Positions 51,501 through 64,000 of a stretch of 64,000 nt of DNA are shown piece by piece (positions within the stretch are counted from its first letter, which is position 1; every line of letters starts with the position of its first letter). Under the pieces are notes generated by a model that worked only from the letters and a program-made list of their open reading frames with translations, did not search any database and was not told the origin of the DNA. This stretch comes from Mansonella perstans (taxonomy: Eukaryota > Nematoda > Chromadorea > Rhabditida > Onchocercidae). The position numbers and the translations under genes were made by a program. The DNA lies in NCBI GenBank assembly GCA_037074765.1, contig JBAMDO010000579.1, positions 858,449-922,448 of the forward strand. Direction: 5' to 3'.

Positions 51501-54500
51501 GACGAAACAAATTGAGTTTTTTTCAAACACTAATTATAGTAGAAATTTTTTTTATGTTTCACTTTTTGTTTTCGTAAATACATAATTTGTTAAAGTCAAA
51601 AAATTTGATTTGGAAGTGTATTCTATGATATTCTACGATATACATATCGATGATCAAAGGCGTTTATTTCAGTGCTTGATATGTGTTTTGAAATCCCAGT
51701 TTTAATCTTTGAAATCTTCGTCCAAAAAACCCGTATTCGACAAACATATTCCCTATAATTATCTGATTGTGAGTTAAAATGTGGGATCCAGATGTTAATG
51801 CCTTACAAACATTTCATATGATATCTGATAAGAAGGAGGATGCAATGTGCCGATGGCATCTTACTCCATGCAAATCACTGCATGCAACAGTGCAGAAGAT
51901 ATGCAGTGCAGATGTTCCCAAAACTATATCCTGTTCTGATCATTGTAACAGTTTAAAATTAAACCATTTTCTTGTGTTAGTTCAGCTAATAATATATCTT
52001 ACTGTCCACTTGTCGAATGTTTCACAGAAAAACAAGGTGGAATATCATTAATACTACCTTAATGGAGTGAAATGTAGAATTAAAATAGGAATTATGCTAT
52101 GCTGTAGTGCTTGCAGATTTGCAATTCCTATTGATTTACAGTTGAGGTGCCGGAAGGAGAAGGAGAGGAAATGTCAAAGATCTGATTTAGGAGTAAATGC
52201 TAGTGATGATCGTGCAAGAAAGTGAGTGAATAGTTGACGAAAGCGCTAAATGAACGTTGTTTATGTATCAGTGTGATTTATTACTTCTTACACATCTGCA
52301 TAATTCTATTTCCTTTCTGTATTTTCATTTCAGTCTGGAAGTTTTCCCACTACGGGTTTTATCTAATTGCTCAGTGAAATTATCACGATGCAGTGTTAAT
52401 CTTCATTTACCGTAGTGTTGCAAAAGTTAGCAATTAGCTAAGCATGTTTCCTTTTCTTCTATGATTTCTTTTGAGATTTCTGATCACCATATCTTAAGCC
52501 TCGTGCAAATTTCGCCATTATCAAGAAAACGCTAATATTAGCAGTTGAATAAATGATATGGAGTAGGAAGCAAATTTTCTGAGCTGGTGATAAGCTGATC
52601 CGTTAGAAGTATCATTTAAGGTGTTCATAGAATTGTGTTTATATGATGTCACACTGACCTAAATGAAGAACTGGATTCATTTAGTAGAAGATAGGATGGA
52701 AAGGTTCCCGACTTCAAGAATTAGAAATATCGGTGTTAAATGATAATTTTGATTTTCAGCCAATCTAATCTAATAATGGATGCCCATCTGTAATTAGTTT
52801 TGGCATACATTTAAATTGTTTCAATGGGTGTATTGATACTGATAATTTAGATTAAGTTGAAATGAACGGTATGATATGAACTCTTTCCATGTTGTGATAT
52901 TTAAATTTAAATACGCAAAATTGGAACTATCAGCTGATTCATAAGTTGAATTAAAAGGGGATAAATTGTCCCTCTCATTGAGGCGATAAATAAGCAGTCT
53001 CATTTTTCTCAAGAATATTCTACAGTTATTTAATGCCTGATGGCAGCGCTAATCGGATTCTCTCAGGGTTACTGCGTCTTTTGATTTTTTTTTTTTTTGA
53101 AGAAAGCCGCCTAATAATAGTGGCATTAGTGGCTGCACATTAGAAATGCATGTATGCGCGCGCATATGTGACTCTTCGGGATTCTTTTTTTGTCATCCGG
53201 TACTTCTTATTTCAGTCAAATCAAAGCTTTTCTTGATTTTATTTGCCGTCATTATGAAAGTGAAAGATTGATTCAACTTAGTAAAAATAATTTTTTCCTG
53301 ATTTCTTTGCATACATATAGTTTTACTATGCATATTTTTTGAATATTAAGTTTGTCATTGTCCTTGATTAGTTATTGGTCCAATTCATTCGTCCTCATTG
53401 TAGATTTATCTATATTCTTAAATAAGAATATATGTTGATCATTTGAAATGGACTGTTATTTCTGACCATAGATATCCTTCTTTGTTTACTTATTTGTTTA
53501 TTCTCTTATTTATTTCTTTTTGCATGAAATAGTGGATAGTATGAAATTAGCTATGTAGTCATGTGTTGTTTACAGAGGAGCTTACTGAAAACTGACCACT
53601 GATTGACTCATGACTAATCCAAAGTATGAGGAAATTGATCAACAGTCAACAATTCATGACCTTGGAAACTTCTGGTATGTGTCCTATGCTGATTAATGCA
53701 ATCTAAATAAACTGAAGTGGCTATATAAAATGCGCAGAGAAAGTAGTAAAATTTAGTTTATGTGATCAGAAATGATATTATAAGAATTTAAAGTGCTTAA
53801 TTAGCTGAAACAATTGCAGAGATATAACATAGAAAAACTGTTATGAATATTATATAGGCTAAAAACTCAAGAATTTTCTTGTTCCCTTTCTTTCTTCCTG
53901 ATTGTTTTTTTAATGAAAAATATTTGCAATTATTTACATGGTATGAAAGAAAGTTCTAGGCAAGCTGTCAATTACTAGCAGACAAGTAAACCCTCAAGTA
54001 GTTGTCATCTATTTGATCATCGGTACTATTTGCAACAGTCTTTTACATCATTATCACAATTCTGTTCCATCGATTTATACAATTAGTTTATTCATGACTT
54101 TAAAATATGCCAGGATGAAAGTCTTACGGTGAAACTTTCAGTTGTCTATTAGATGATCGAATGATAATACTTCTCTGTCATTTACATCTCGAACAGGTAT
54201 CATTGGCTAAATATATAATGTTATTACTCACGAATCTCATGTTTATTTGCTTAACGGTATTTCATGCTGTGATTATGACTCACAATTTATTATTATGGAC
54301 AAATAATTCAACAGGTAATCACATATTTACATATCTGTATGCTGATCTGTTAACAAATATCTTATTGCATTGCTTAACGCTTTCTCTTACTTGCTCCTTT
54401 AATTTCAGTATATTTAGTGATGAATAAAAGTTTAAAATTAATATTAAAACAGAAAGCTCATTCTTTGACAAATATAATTTTCCAAGATTCTATGACGGTA

Positions 54501-56322
54501 TTGTTGTAAAAAGAGATTGCAGGAAGTCCAATTCCTCCTAATGTCATTCTTTTTGTTTATCCGATAAATTTGTTTTTAGTTCGTATTTATCTGATAAACT
54601 TAATCAATTTATTTTTCCTATTATTAGTCACTATATCACATTCCCTTTTTCGTATTGAATATCACTAAGCAAAGTTACACAATAATATACTTTCTTTTAG
54701 AAAAGTGAAGGTGTAATTGCATCATTAGTAAACGTTTTTTGACCTTTCGGAACTTCTCTTTTTATACAGATCGGTTATTGTTAGAATAGAAACTTGAAGT
54801 GATTAATTCATTTTCATGTCTTTAATATATTAAATATTTGTTGCTTTGTTTTTTCTCATTCCTCCCGTTACTCTCTACGCCATTAATCTTTCTCTGATTC
54901 CAATCACTACAACCTTTTCTTTTATACTTTTTAGAAACATAAATTTTACTCTGACCTTTACTGGCAATACATTTGAAGCCTTTTGCGAGTACCTGAACTT
55001 TTCCGAGATTTTATCATTTTGCAAAGATTTGCTTCTTATGGCAATTGCATTGCTCGGATTATTCACTTAGTTCTGTGTTTTTATTTAATTTCGATCAAAA
55101 AAATTTTCAACTTTTGATTGCGAATGCTAAGATAAAAAAACTGTCGCCGACTTTGCGCCATCAGTCCTTCGCATCCGCTTATTCATTTTTCTTTTTGCTT
55201 GTCATATATTTTCATGTTTTGTCTGTTTGATCGCTTTTGCTTTTTTCATGTTGCTGATGCACAATTTGTTTAGATTATTCTACTATAGTCAAATGCTTAA
55301 TGCTTATGCAAAATTTTCACATGTCAGATGAAACTTCCAATTTCATTCACAAATTAGTCAGCTATTAGAATCTTTAAATCAACACTTGTTCTCCATTCAT
55401 GCGGTCTTCAACTGCGTAAAAATGTGCGGGTGAAGGAGTGATTTTAGAAGCAAAGTTTGAATTGTGTTGAATTTATGTCAATTTAAATATTGAAGAGGAC
55501 AAATGTTGACTTAAAAGAATTAGGCTTTGAATTCAAAAAAAGAAGCAAGAGCATCTTTTTCCAGTTGATCTAATATATGTTGAGTGATTTTGTGTTACCG
55601 TATTCCCAAACTTGTGCAATATTTCCTTTTCTTGTAAATAAATTCGATTTACCGAAAGTCTTGTAGTGTCGATTGATGAAATTCGGAATTTTAGAATAGG
55701 ATGTTGTGTTGCAGAAATAATTGACACTAAGTGAAGTATTCCTCTCTTTCAGTAATTCAGTTTTTGTTGCACCCACAGAGAGCTCGATATGCGAGCGTTA
55801 ATACATACCTTTCATTTCCTTGCTATCCCGACACTTTTTTCTCTTATTCCGGAATCCTATGAGGAAGTCGGTATTAATAAGCAGGGATGCTTGGGCTTAC
55901 GATTTTGAGTAATTGGGTTTTATGTGTTGTGAGAAGTAGAAATGATGCATCGGCTTTTCTACCCTGTCATAAACCTTATTTGCAATTAATCATCGACGAT
56001 TTATCATTGAGCTCGATTTAATTAGTGGAGGCAACAGATTTCATATTAATTCGAGGCAATGGATTCCATGTTAGCATTATCACGAGTTTTAGGATTAGGA
56101 CTTGTTGTATCAGAAATGAAACTGCATTTTAAACTGTTATCCGATGTTTTTTTATAAAGTTTCTCTCATCAACCAAAACTTGTCCACGACTTAGATGTAG
56201 TAGGAGAGAGAAATGTGTTGTGGTCAATGGTAAAGAGACGAATTTCGTATTCTAAAATGGCATAGACACGATTTAAAAATGATAATATGCATGACTGGCT
56301 ATTCTAAACAGTTTCCTACCAG
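48558..56322. other. Long gene-poor region
   Basis: The open frames here are mostly hydrophobic translations of T-rich DNA (for example 50586-51008 and 54161-54427). The ORF at 51779-52051 (90 codons, six Cys in its middle part, hydrophobic end) is the least noise-like, but has no recognised domain. No repeat of note was seen. Confidence 0.45.
51779..52051 (+). other. Doubtful 90-codon Cys-rich ORF
   Basis: Starts MWDPDVNALQTFHMISDKK; Cys residues appear in CRWHLTPCKSLH, KICSADV and SCSDHCNS. It ends with a hydrophobic stretch (HFLVLVQLIIYL). It lacks a signal peptide and clear splice partners. Unknown; possibly an exon or a decayed gene. Confidence 0.2.
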
Positions 56323-56546
56323 ATGTTAACAGCTGCTATCGTTTTGAAGAGAAAAAAGACAGAAATGTTTACTCGGAAGATTCATCGGCATTAGACTTTC
56401 TGTATTGGAACTTAACTGACGGGAGGTTCGGAGCTGCCGTGTGTTGTGTCGCGCAGTCTCTTTCAACCTATAATAACTGTAACGATATGCCTAAAGGCGA
56501 AGTTGGAAAGAAGGCCAAAGGTCGTTGTGGCGTCGATTTCAAATAG
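56323..56546 (+). other. Candidate terminal coding exon, unknown product
   Basis: After the acceptor-like TTTCCTACCAG the plus strand stays open for 73 codons to TAG with no in-frame ATG until MPKGEVGKKAKGR near the end. The frame reads through SCYRFEEKKDRNVYSEDSSA, FLYWNLTDGRFGAAVCC and NNCNDM. Composition is balanced, with a basic tail. GC richness lowers the chance stop rate, so this is not proof. No family is recognised and no partner exon was found. Confidence 0.35.
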
Positions 56547-58184
56547 ATTTTCAAATTAACCAGTAAAACGAAATTATGTTTTTATGAGTCAAATGAAATG
56601 TAACGAGGCAGCAATATAATTAACGAATGCAACAGAATATATCTGTAACGCTTGTTTGATCATCCGGCAGCTACTCGACTCATTTATTCCGTCATTTGAT
56701 GAGCCGCCCGTTACAGTATCCACATACTTCTTCTGACATCACCGTCTTGACGGTATTTTTAACGCATAATAAATTTTTGAATTGTTCACCCGTGTCAGTT
56801 CAGTTCAAACTTCTGATGTCCGAATGAAAATTCCACCATTTTATGACGCGAAAATAAAATGTGTTGGTGGCATAGTATGAATAAGGTAAAAAGGAAAAAA
56901 TGATAAATGAAAAAGAAAGGGACAATTAATTTAACTTTTTCTACATCAACAAATTAAATTTCAGTTTAGATTTAATTCAAATATTTTCTGTTATTGCTGT
57001 TGTTGGCACTGGTGGAAAAGGTTTGAATTGATCTTCGAGCTGAGATTAAGTGATGAATTTTTTTCAGAAATATTTTTAAAAGGTTTATTCATGAAATGTG
57101 GAAGTAATCATTAACAGTTGCAGTAAATATTAGAAAATGATTATTAAGTTATGTCATTTCAAACAGAATATTTTTTGAATAAATTCAAATTTAACAGTTC
57201 GTTTTCGCGCGCATCGTTTTCGAAGTATTGTAATGGCTTTTCTTCCCCTCGTATAATTATTTTCCTCCACTGATATATGTCTTTTTAAAAGGTATTCAAC
57301 TTGTCGGCTGTTTCAAGAATTACTGCAATGAAAGAAAATGTTCGTTTTGACAGTTCCCTTACGACATAGCTCAACTCAACGTACCTTTCCTGTTTCTGAC
57401 TGTCGTTTTCGTAGGTATTTTATGACCTTTGTTACCGCACACGACGTTTTTTCTTCGATTTGAATCTTCATATATGAATTTAAACTTTACGGTATTTTAT
57501 CAGATAATGTAATGGCAGTGATATAATCTGATGAATGAGTGCTTGTTGGGATCATATTTAAGGGAACGAAGTTCGAATTAAGAATTCTGCAGTATTTCTT
57601 TGATTTCTTCTCTTGAAGGTCCCTTATCGGTATGCATGTCGTACTTATTGCTAAGTTTCAGCGATCAGTGAAGTTATAGATTTGATGAGACTAACTAAAT
57701 AAATATTCATTAGAGAGGTCAATTAATTGGCTCATAAAGCTCAACTGATTCCCTTCATTGATACATAACTTTTTTTTACCATTATTGAGCTACTGCTACG
57801 CTGCTACTACTTTTCAGAATCCACTTGTCTTTTTAATAGGCCATATGCCCTATCCGTATATTGGTTGTGAATGGCTGTTTTTCACCCTTAAAGTAAAGTA
57901 CTACTTATAGCACTTTTTTGTAATTTTTAATGTACCATTAGCAAGACCACATGTTAGCTGTTAACAAATAAAAGTGATCAAATGCTGTGCTAACTCTTCA
58001 TTTCCTTCTTTTGAAAAATGAGTTTTATGATCAGATAATGGTTATGCCTACGGGTCATGTTTATGCAGATGTTTTGAATGGAAATTTGGTTTCATCTGTT
58101 TTACCTGATATTTGATGAGGAGAAGAAAGTCATTGTTACTTGCCTTCGCAAACGAAGATTTAAAGGGAATCCTTCGAATCTGTG
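56547..58184. other. Gene-poor region
   Basis: A GC-richer patch near 56650-56730 precedes ordinary A+T-rich DNA. No gene, RNA or repeat is recognised. Confidence 0.45.
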
Positions 58185-58420
58185 CAGTGAATTTTTTAGG
58201 TGAGGCACAATGTGTGCAAAACTATCCTACCATTTATTTCTGAGGTTCATTGTCACGGCCTAACGAGAATTGAACGTAATAGCAAGGTTAAGTTTTGGTT
58301 AGAATATCCTTTTCTTAGATGGGAGCTTTAACAGGACTAAATGGTCTTCATCTGTACAGTTTTGGAGTTAGAGTTGTCCTTGCCTTAGGATGATCGTTCG
58401 AAGAACTTGTTTGACTAGTT
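58185..58420. repeat. Dispersed repeat, copy 2
   Basis: Diverged copy of 12745-12970 in the same orientation: GCAGTGAATTTTTTAGGTGA, GAATATCCTTTTCTTAGATG and AGTTAGAGTTGTCCTTG occur in the same order. Confidence 0.6.
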
Positions 58421-60696
58421 ATGAGGATAGAGCTATTGCAATGACTTTCAGGACTTGATAGTTTTGTGTCCTATAAATGTGCAAATATTTACTGTAATAC
58501 TTCGTTTCTTGAAAGTAGCAAAGCATTTTTCTTTTGATGTGTGGACGATAAAATGATGGAAAAGCATTTCCAATGATTTGTCATGGTGGTGATAGAAAGA
58601 AAAATTTATGTAATAAATTAATCATTTGAGTCGTCTGTGTAGAGTTTGCAACAAGGAAGTGCTGAGAATGGTTGGAAGTCTTGATTTGGCTAGTTGATGA
58701 TCGTTTGACGAGATAACTGCCAAATGTTTACAACTTAAGACTAGGAACGCGTGTCTTATGTCAGACAGTTTTTTGCATGTTTCTAATCTGTATAGATAAT
58801 CATCAGTTCACCTTTTTCAACATCATTTTCCCTGCTAATCATTGTGAATTATGTTGTTTAAGATGCTGAATTTTTGAAATTTGCCTATGTTTATTATGAC
58901 TGGACGTTTAACAGGCTTTTGTTAAACGGCCAAACTCTTTATTGCTTCTTTTCATCAGGATAGTTTTTGATACTGGTTACTATAAGTGACAGTAATGTAG
59001 TAATTTTTAAGTTTAATAAACGAAATAGAAAAACATATCATCAACTAGGCTTTCTATTCACCGATATAATCTGTAATATTTGATATTAATCATGATATCA
59101 GAGAAGAAGATCGATCATAATCTATTCTTTTGCGTGTCAAATTTTTAATAAACAAAAATAACGTTATCAAAACAACGTTATCGATCTCAATTGGCATATA
59201 CGGTTTGAATTTGAAAGTGTTTAATTAATTAGAATGAAAAGATTCCTTCTTAACTTTAGTGCGCATATACCTGTTATCATATCTATTACTTCAATAGAAT
59301 TTTATCACTTTGTAATTTTTTGTCATCTGATTTGTCTTAATCCTATTTATTGTTGTAATGATGAAATGCCTATTTTGGACTTCTTCACTCTGAACGATTC
59401 AGTGCTTCGCCTAGAACGCAATTGGGTATGTTTTTGAATAGACAGTGTTCTTAGTGTATCAAAATCATCATAAAGATCAGGAAATATCGTGATATTCAGA
59501 ATGTTGCCCTCATACTAAGAGTTTTTCAAGTTGTTTCTATGTTATTTTTGGCAGCTTTTGTCTAGTCCTAAATCGATTTGCTTATCTCGAGAAGAGTTAT
59601 GAATTCTTCTTTTTTATGAGCCAGTGGAAGTGATGCTGTTTATTTAGTATCAATATTTGCATATATATTTGCATATGTTAATGTTATATTGCTATTACGT
59701 AGTATACGCTCACCATATTGCTTATAAGGGCGTGGGAAAAGCGGCATTATAATAACATAATATTGAATCAACAGATTTCATCTCAATCTATTTGGAATGT
59801 GAACTGTATGGATTATTGTAATGACAAGAAGTTCATCGGTATGATGAGAAGCCAAAATTTTTTAGAAGTTTGAAGAGATAATTGTGAAAAAGTTGAACTC
59901 TGTTGCACTTCAATGATTATTTAAGATGGTTAAGGTTATTGGATCATTAACTTGTATCAGTTATCAAATGTAATCTTATCATTTAGTAAATTCCCTCTAA
60001 CTTGTACAATCTTATTTAAATTTGTTGCAAAAATTGAAAGAAATAATGCTTATTTAATTAATACAAATGCAAATTTCAATTGATCCCTGTATTGATGTTT
60101 TATTTTCAACAACTTATATTGTGTAGTTTTTAATTTTCATGGAAATTTGAACAAATTGATAAGATACTGGTATCACAGATAGCAATGGTTAGATACCAAT
60201 AGTGTTGTAGATAGAAATGCATTATGTGATGAAATACAACAGCTGCTTATTAATGCTCCTTCCATTCAAGGTTATAGTATCGTGTTCATCGATATATTTT
60301 TTCTGGTGTAGTTTGAAATTTACTAATTTATAATTTGAGATATTGAACAAAAGCTATTATTGTGATTGAGAATTGTTAAATACAGATTCACGTGGAGCTT
60401 TTTTATTTATTTTATTCATTGCTTGCACAAGATAAATGGATCATCACGTGAGAAAGTGAGATGATGCCCGGACATATGTAATCTGTTATTCCCACACTAT
60501 CCATCTCATTTCTGTTTCTTTCTTGCAATTGCTAGGAAATTGCTGCAATTGCTCGTAGCTGTAGTGCTAATTCAGTAAGCTTTGTATACCGCATACGTTA
60601 GACCGAGAGAACGCTCAGTGAAATAAGTTGACGTAAATGCTTCTCTTTGATTCATCCGGCGATATTCCTAAGATTCTCGAGAGTGTGATACGATAA
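58421..60696. other. Gene-poor region
   Basis: No exon is recognised. A KLF-type GGGCGTGG lies near 59728. The ORF at 59234-59437 is hydrophobic and unsupported. Confidence 0.45.
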
Positions 60697-60861
60697 TCTG
60701 AAAAGTATGTGTTGGTGCCACCAACCATTGGCCCTTTGAACGGGGCGTGGTGCTCATACGATGTGAAATTGAAGTGCAGCAAATACTCCACCTCCGGTGA
60801 CTATTGCCACTGGTGTTACCGGAGGCGTTTCCTTGTTCTTTCATATCTTTTCTCTCGGTAA
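60697..60861 (+). other. ATG-less Cys-rich open frame with a hairpin, possible exon
   Basis: Open for 54 codons to TAA, reading YVLVPPTIGPLNGAWCSYD, then KLKCSKYSTSGDYCHWCYRR. The Cys, Trp and Tyr density is unlike the neighbouring noise frames. The DNA is GC-rich and another plus frame is also open, so coding is unproven. No family is recognised. Confidence 0.3.
60791..60825. other. Perfect 11-bp hairpin, 13-base loop
   Basis: CCTCCGGTGAC and GTTACCGGAGG pair along their whole length with one G-U. The arms are GC-rich in A+T-rich DNA. The stem is too short for a typical microRNA precursor. Confidence 0.7.
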
Positions 60862-61819
60862 TAAGCGGTCGACATAATAGTCTTAGTGTTGCTGTATCCT
60901 TTTTCTCATCAAAATATTTATAAAATATGTAAAATGATTGACTAAAGTTATTTTATAAGCCAAATGATACTGTAGTCATAATGTTCCAATTTCTTTCAAT
61001 CCTACTGATTATTGCTGAATTTATAGATCGTAGTTTTCCGGTGAATACTAGATGCTTAATATAAAATCTTCCGATTTGATTTGACTGATCGATATTTGAA
61101 CGAAATAATCCAGTTTAATTCATACCTCGATTCTGCTACTTTATCTATAACTTCCCTATCTCCTATCCTTACGATGATTTAATGAGTGACTTCCTTCGCG
61201 AAATGTGTTGGATTTGACAGTTCAACCCATCCATATTGCGATTTTACTCTGCTATAAAGCACATAAAGTTTAAGAGTCTTCATAGAAACTGAATTGTATG
61301 GCTTATTGCCAAAGTCGTTGAACTTATGAGAGAATTGGCCAGAATAAAACGCATCTGTTGAACTTGTTTGTATCAAACTTTTTCCATCTTTGTGTTTTGA
61401 ACACAGTTTGAAAGTTCTGCAGTTTTCAAATTCTGCAATTCACGGAGAAAGGTCAGCCGTCAACTTTTGATCTCCTCATAAGGTTACGATCTAAGGGCAG
61501 AGGTTAAAGATTTTGAAAAATCTGATAAGTCTCTAAAAACTATCCACTGGGATGTTTTACTGTATTTCGTTATAAATCCAAAAAAGATTGTCATCTAAGC
61601 CTGGAGGTTTTTATGTCTTTGCGAAAAGGTTGCTTTCTTCATCTATCAGCTAAAACTTTTGCATGTTGATTAAAATTATTGAAAGAATTTTGTTCGTTCA
61701 TTTAATTTCGCTTCTCTGCAATAGCAAATTCATTCAACTACCATCGGATTTTAACCATTTCGAGATAAATTCATCTGCATTTCTAATCAGGCATATTTAT
61801 ACCATTACTTATCTGGTAA
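60862..61819. other. Gene-poor region
   Basis: No exon, RNA or repeat is recognised; the 65-codon minus ORF at 61179-61376 has no supporting feature. Confidence 0.4.
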
Positions 61820-62053
61820 CTAAGTGATTGTAGAGGATTTCGATATTGCGATGTTATTTTAGCTGACATATTAAGGTGGTTCATTTTCTGCTGGCGATGT
61901 AGGGATAGGAGGTTAGTGGCCGTTATTGCGCTGTGGGATGCTGTTGATGGACAAGGTACCCCCTACTGCGATCGAACCGATCTCGTTTTTTCTTCCCGAA
62001 AGTGGTGGAAGTATGTAATTGGTACTGAATATGGTGCCATGACACTTTATTAA
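61820..62053 (+). other. ATG-less 77-codon open frame, possible exon
   Basis: Open to TAA, reading CRDRRLVAVIALWDAVDGQG, then CDRTDLVFSSRKWWKYVIG. Strongly GC-rich for this window, and at least one minus frame is open over the same stretch, so this may be a low-stop noncoding island. No family is recognised. Confidence 0.3.
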
Positions 62054-64000
62054 ATCAAATTTCTCGATGTTGAAGTGGATGGAAAGAGTGAGAAAGGTCG
62101 CGGGATAGAGTGGCGGGAAATTGAAGTTTCAGCAACTTGAACATCGTGTAATTCGTACTTTTATTTTAAACAATTTTGGTGTAATGTAGCGTTTTTATTA
62201 CATAGAAATATCTGTCTTATAAAGTATTGAAATGAAACTGTGAGTGTATTATAATAAACATTTATACTTCACTGGTTAATAAAATGTGTTTAATATTGAC
62301 CTTTCTTTAATTTCCGGATTTTTCATCGATACCAGTGAGAATGTGTCTTGCATAGTCAATATCGGCAGTAGATCTATCCAGCTTTTAATTTCTTCATTCC
62401 TAAAAGCGAACACCTGTTACTACGAATGTTGATTTTTTTGGTTATACCGCACTGTTTCTGGTATGGTCAGTGGAATTACATTGAAGGAAAAAACTTGTTT
62501 GCTGTAGTTTAATTAATATGGAAAACTGGTAGATGTCGATTTTCGTAGTTTTAATGATGGTTTCAGTAGTGAAAATAATGATAATGGTCTTATGATGATG
62601 ATAACCATATGATGTGATGATGATGATAATCATATGGTGGTGTTGATGATATGATGATCATTATAAAAATGATGGTGTGATAGTGACAGCATTGATTACT
62701 CTGCCTGAGGCAATGAATAATACATTCATTTACTCAAACATTTTCGCAGTATTTTTTACATGTTTGAAAGCGGAAAAATGCTTTTTGTATCAGCATTTCA
62801 ACTTTGTTCGCATCGGTCACTTTCATGTTTTTCTAGTGTGATCCGATTTTTCTATATCAATTAGATCATCTTATGGTGAGCTCCTTATTACTATTGCAAA
62901 CTTGCATGCATGCTGTAGATGCATGATAGTAATGCTCATAAGAACTATTTCAGGTTTGGTAACAAATTTTTAAATGGAAGTAAAGCTGTTAGTATCTTTC
63001 AAACGAGTCATTCCCTTAACTTTAAGAAGTCATCGGTTTAGACATTAGATTCTTATCTTTCATAATTCTGTTACGAAATTTCATTCGGTAGAGTTATCAT
63101 TTACTATTTTAAATCGGATGATTTAAAATTTGAAAGTAAGGTGGTTTAAATTCCTGCGCATTCAGATTTTTCCTTTTTCATTCGAACATTTTATTGAACA
63201 ATCATTTGCAAAACAGTGTATATGTTTAAGAAGTTCGATCAAATTTCTAGAAATTTCACTAGATTATTTACTTGATCGTTTGGAATGCTGCTTGCTACGG
63301 CTTTTATTTTTTTAAATCTTTAGTGGTCAGTTAAGGGAAGATTAGAAAGCAGAAGTTTTCCTGTTCGTGAACTTAGCTAATAACAATTTAGAAGTTTACA
63401 TGTGACTATGCTGATATTTGGTTTTCTGAAAAGTTAACAGTTAAATGTTAAGTTTGCAAGTCTGGTACGGAAGTTAGGTGCTTTTTAGTTATATCATCAA
63501 TTTTTTATTGCGTTTATTGAAAACTGTTTGTTTATAAAGATTAATGGGTTAATACATTATATTTTATCATTTCTAATATACACTCGAAATCCGTCATTTC
63601 CTAAGATTCAAGTTAACTGGCTTTATTAATTGAAAGCAGTGCTGATTTACAAAGGCATGACTTGAACATAATTTAGGTTTCCCTATGGAAGTAAGTAAAC
63701 TGGTGGTAATATTTGTAGAGATTGAAATGAGGATCGAAATTGGGAACTATCGATTATTAAGTAACCTAAAATGGTACTGGTATCAGTTTATCTTCATATT
63801 TATCATTTTCGATGTAGGAAAGTAGTTTCCAACAACTTTTTTACAATGTTTTGTGACTGACCAAACGGTATTAAAAATAGGCAGTGATCAGGTTTATTCA
63901 ACATTTGCTGCCTTATCGATAGCTTTTAGTTGTTATTTAGTTGCGGACTACTTTTTAGGGCATGTTTTACCTTGTCCTGCTATTTCCAATGATCTCGAAA
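62054..64000. other. Gene-poor region to the window end
   Basis: No exon is recognised. It contains the GAT/ATG microsatellite at 62552-62685. Confidence 0.45.
62552..62685. repeat. Imperfect GAT/ATG trinucleotide microsatellite
   Basis: Runs of GATGATGAT are interrupted by palindromic CATATG units (ATAACCATATGATG and ATAATCATATGGTG). Confidence 0.85.

Noticed and set aside
54161..54427. 88-codon hydrophobic ORF that might be a membrane protein
   Set aside because: Composition matches translated A+T-rich noise seen throughout the region; no conserved motif or splice context.
60791..60825. microRNA precursor
   Set aside because: The 11-bp stem is about half the length required, and the flanks do not extend the pairing.

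Overview
The window looks like nuclear DNA of a parasitic nematode, most likely a filarial or related clade III worm. The evidence is an A+T-rich base composition, genes broken into 5-9 small exons by mostly short T-rich introns with TTTCAG-type acceptors, ORFs only readable after splicing, acceptor-like sites just upstream of start codons (as expected for spliced-leader trans-splicing), and old non-LTR and gypsy-type retroelement fossils. The species is not identified. All exon models were built by hand from reading frame, splice signals and protein family knowledge.

Layout. 1-7.1 kb: no recognisable gene. 7.1-9.3 kb (+): nine-exon mitochondrial Obg-type GTPase (MTG2/GTPBP5-like), with a diverged duplicated segment in its last intron and its 3' flank. 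10.4-12.25 kb: decayed RTE-like non-LTR retrotransposon on the minus strand. 13.5-26.75 kb is a compact all-minus-strand block: PSMA7 (proteasome alpha4), SmB (SNRPB), OLA1 (Obg-like ATPase), a Q-rich Sp-family zinc-finger transcription factor, then a possible tiny spliced gene. The first three are housekeeping genes (protein degradation, splicing, translation-linked ATPase) and each has a good acceptor-like site 2-46 bases before its ATG. The Sp gene has none, but has a cluster of GC/GT boxes that its own fingers could bind.

27.0-29.5 kb: a six-copy 74-bp minisatellite, then two tandem small genes (+) encoding predicted secretory, single-membrane-span proteins whose membrane segments are regular glycine zippers (G every fourth residue). 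I recognise no family for them and consider them the most novel coding objects here.

30-64 kb is nearly empty of recognisable genes. It holds a 55-codon ORF for a small secreted Cys-containing protein at 36.8 kb, several GC-richer stretches with long ATG-less open frames (48.4, 56.3, 60.7, 61.8 kb) that may be exons of long-intron genes or just low-stop noncoding islands, short tandem duplications, microsatellites, and a second copy of a dispersed repeat. No rRNA, intact tRNA or CRISPR was seen.
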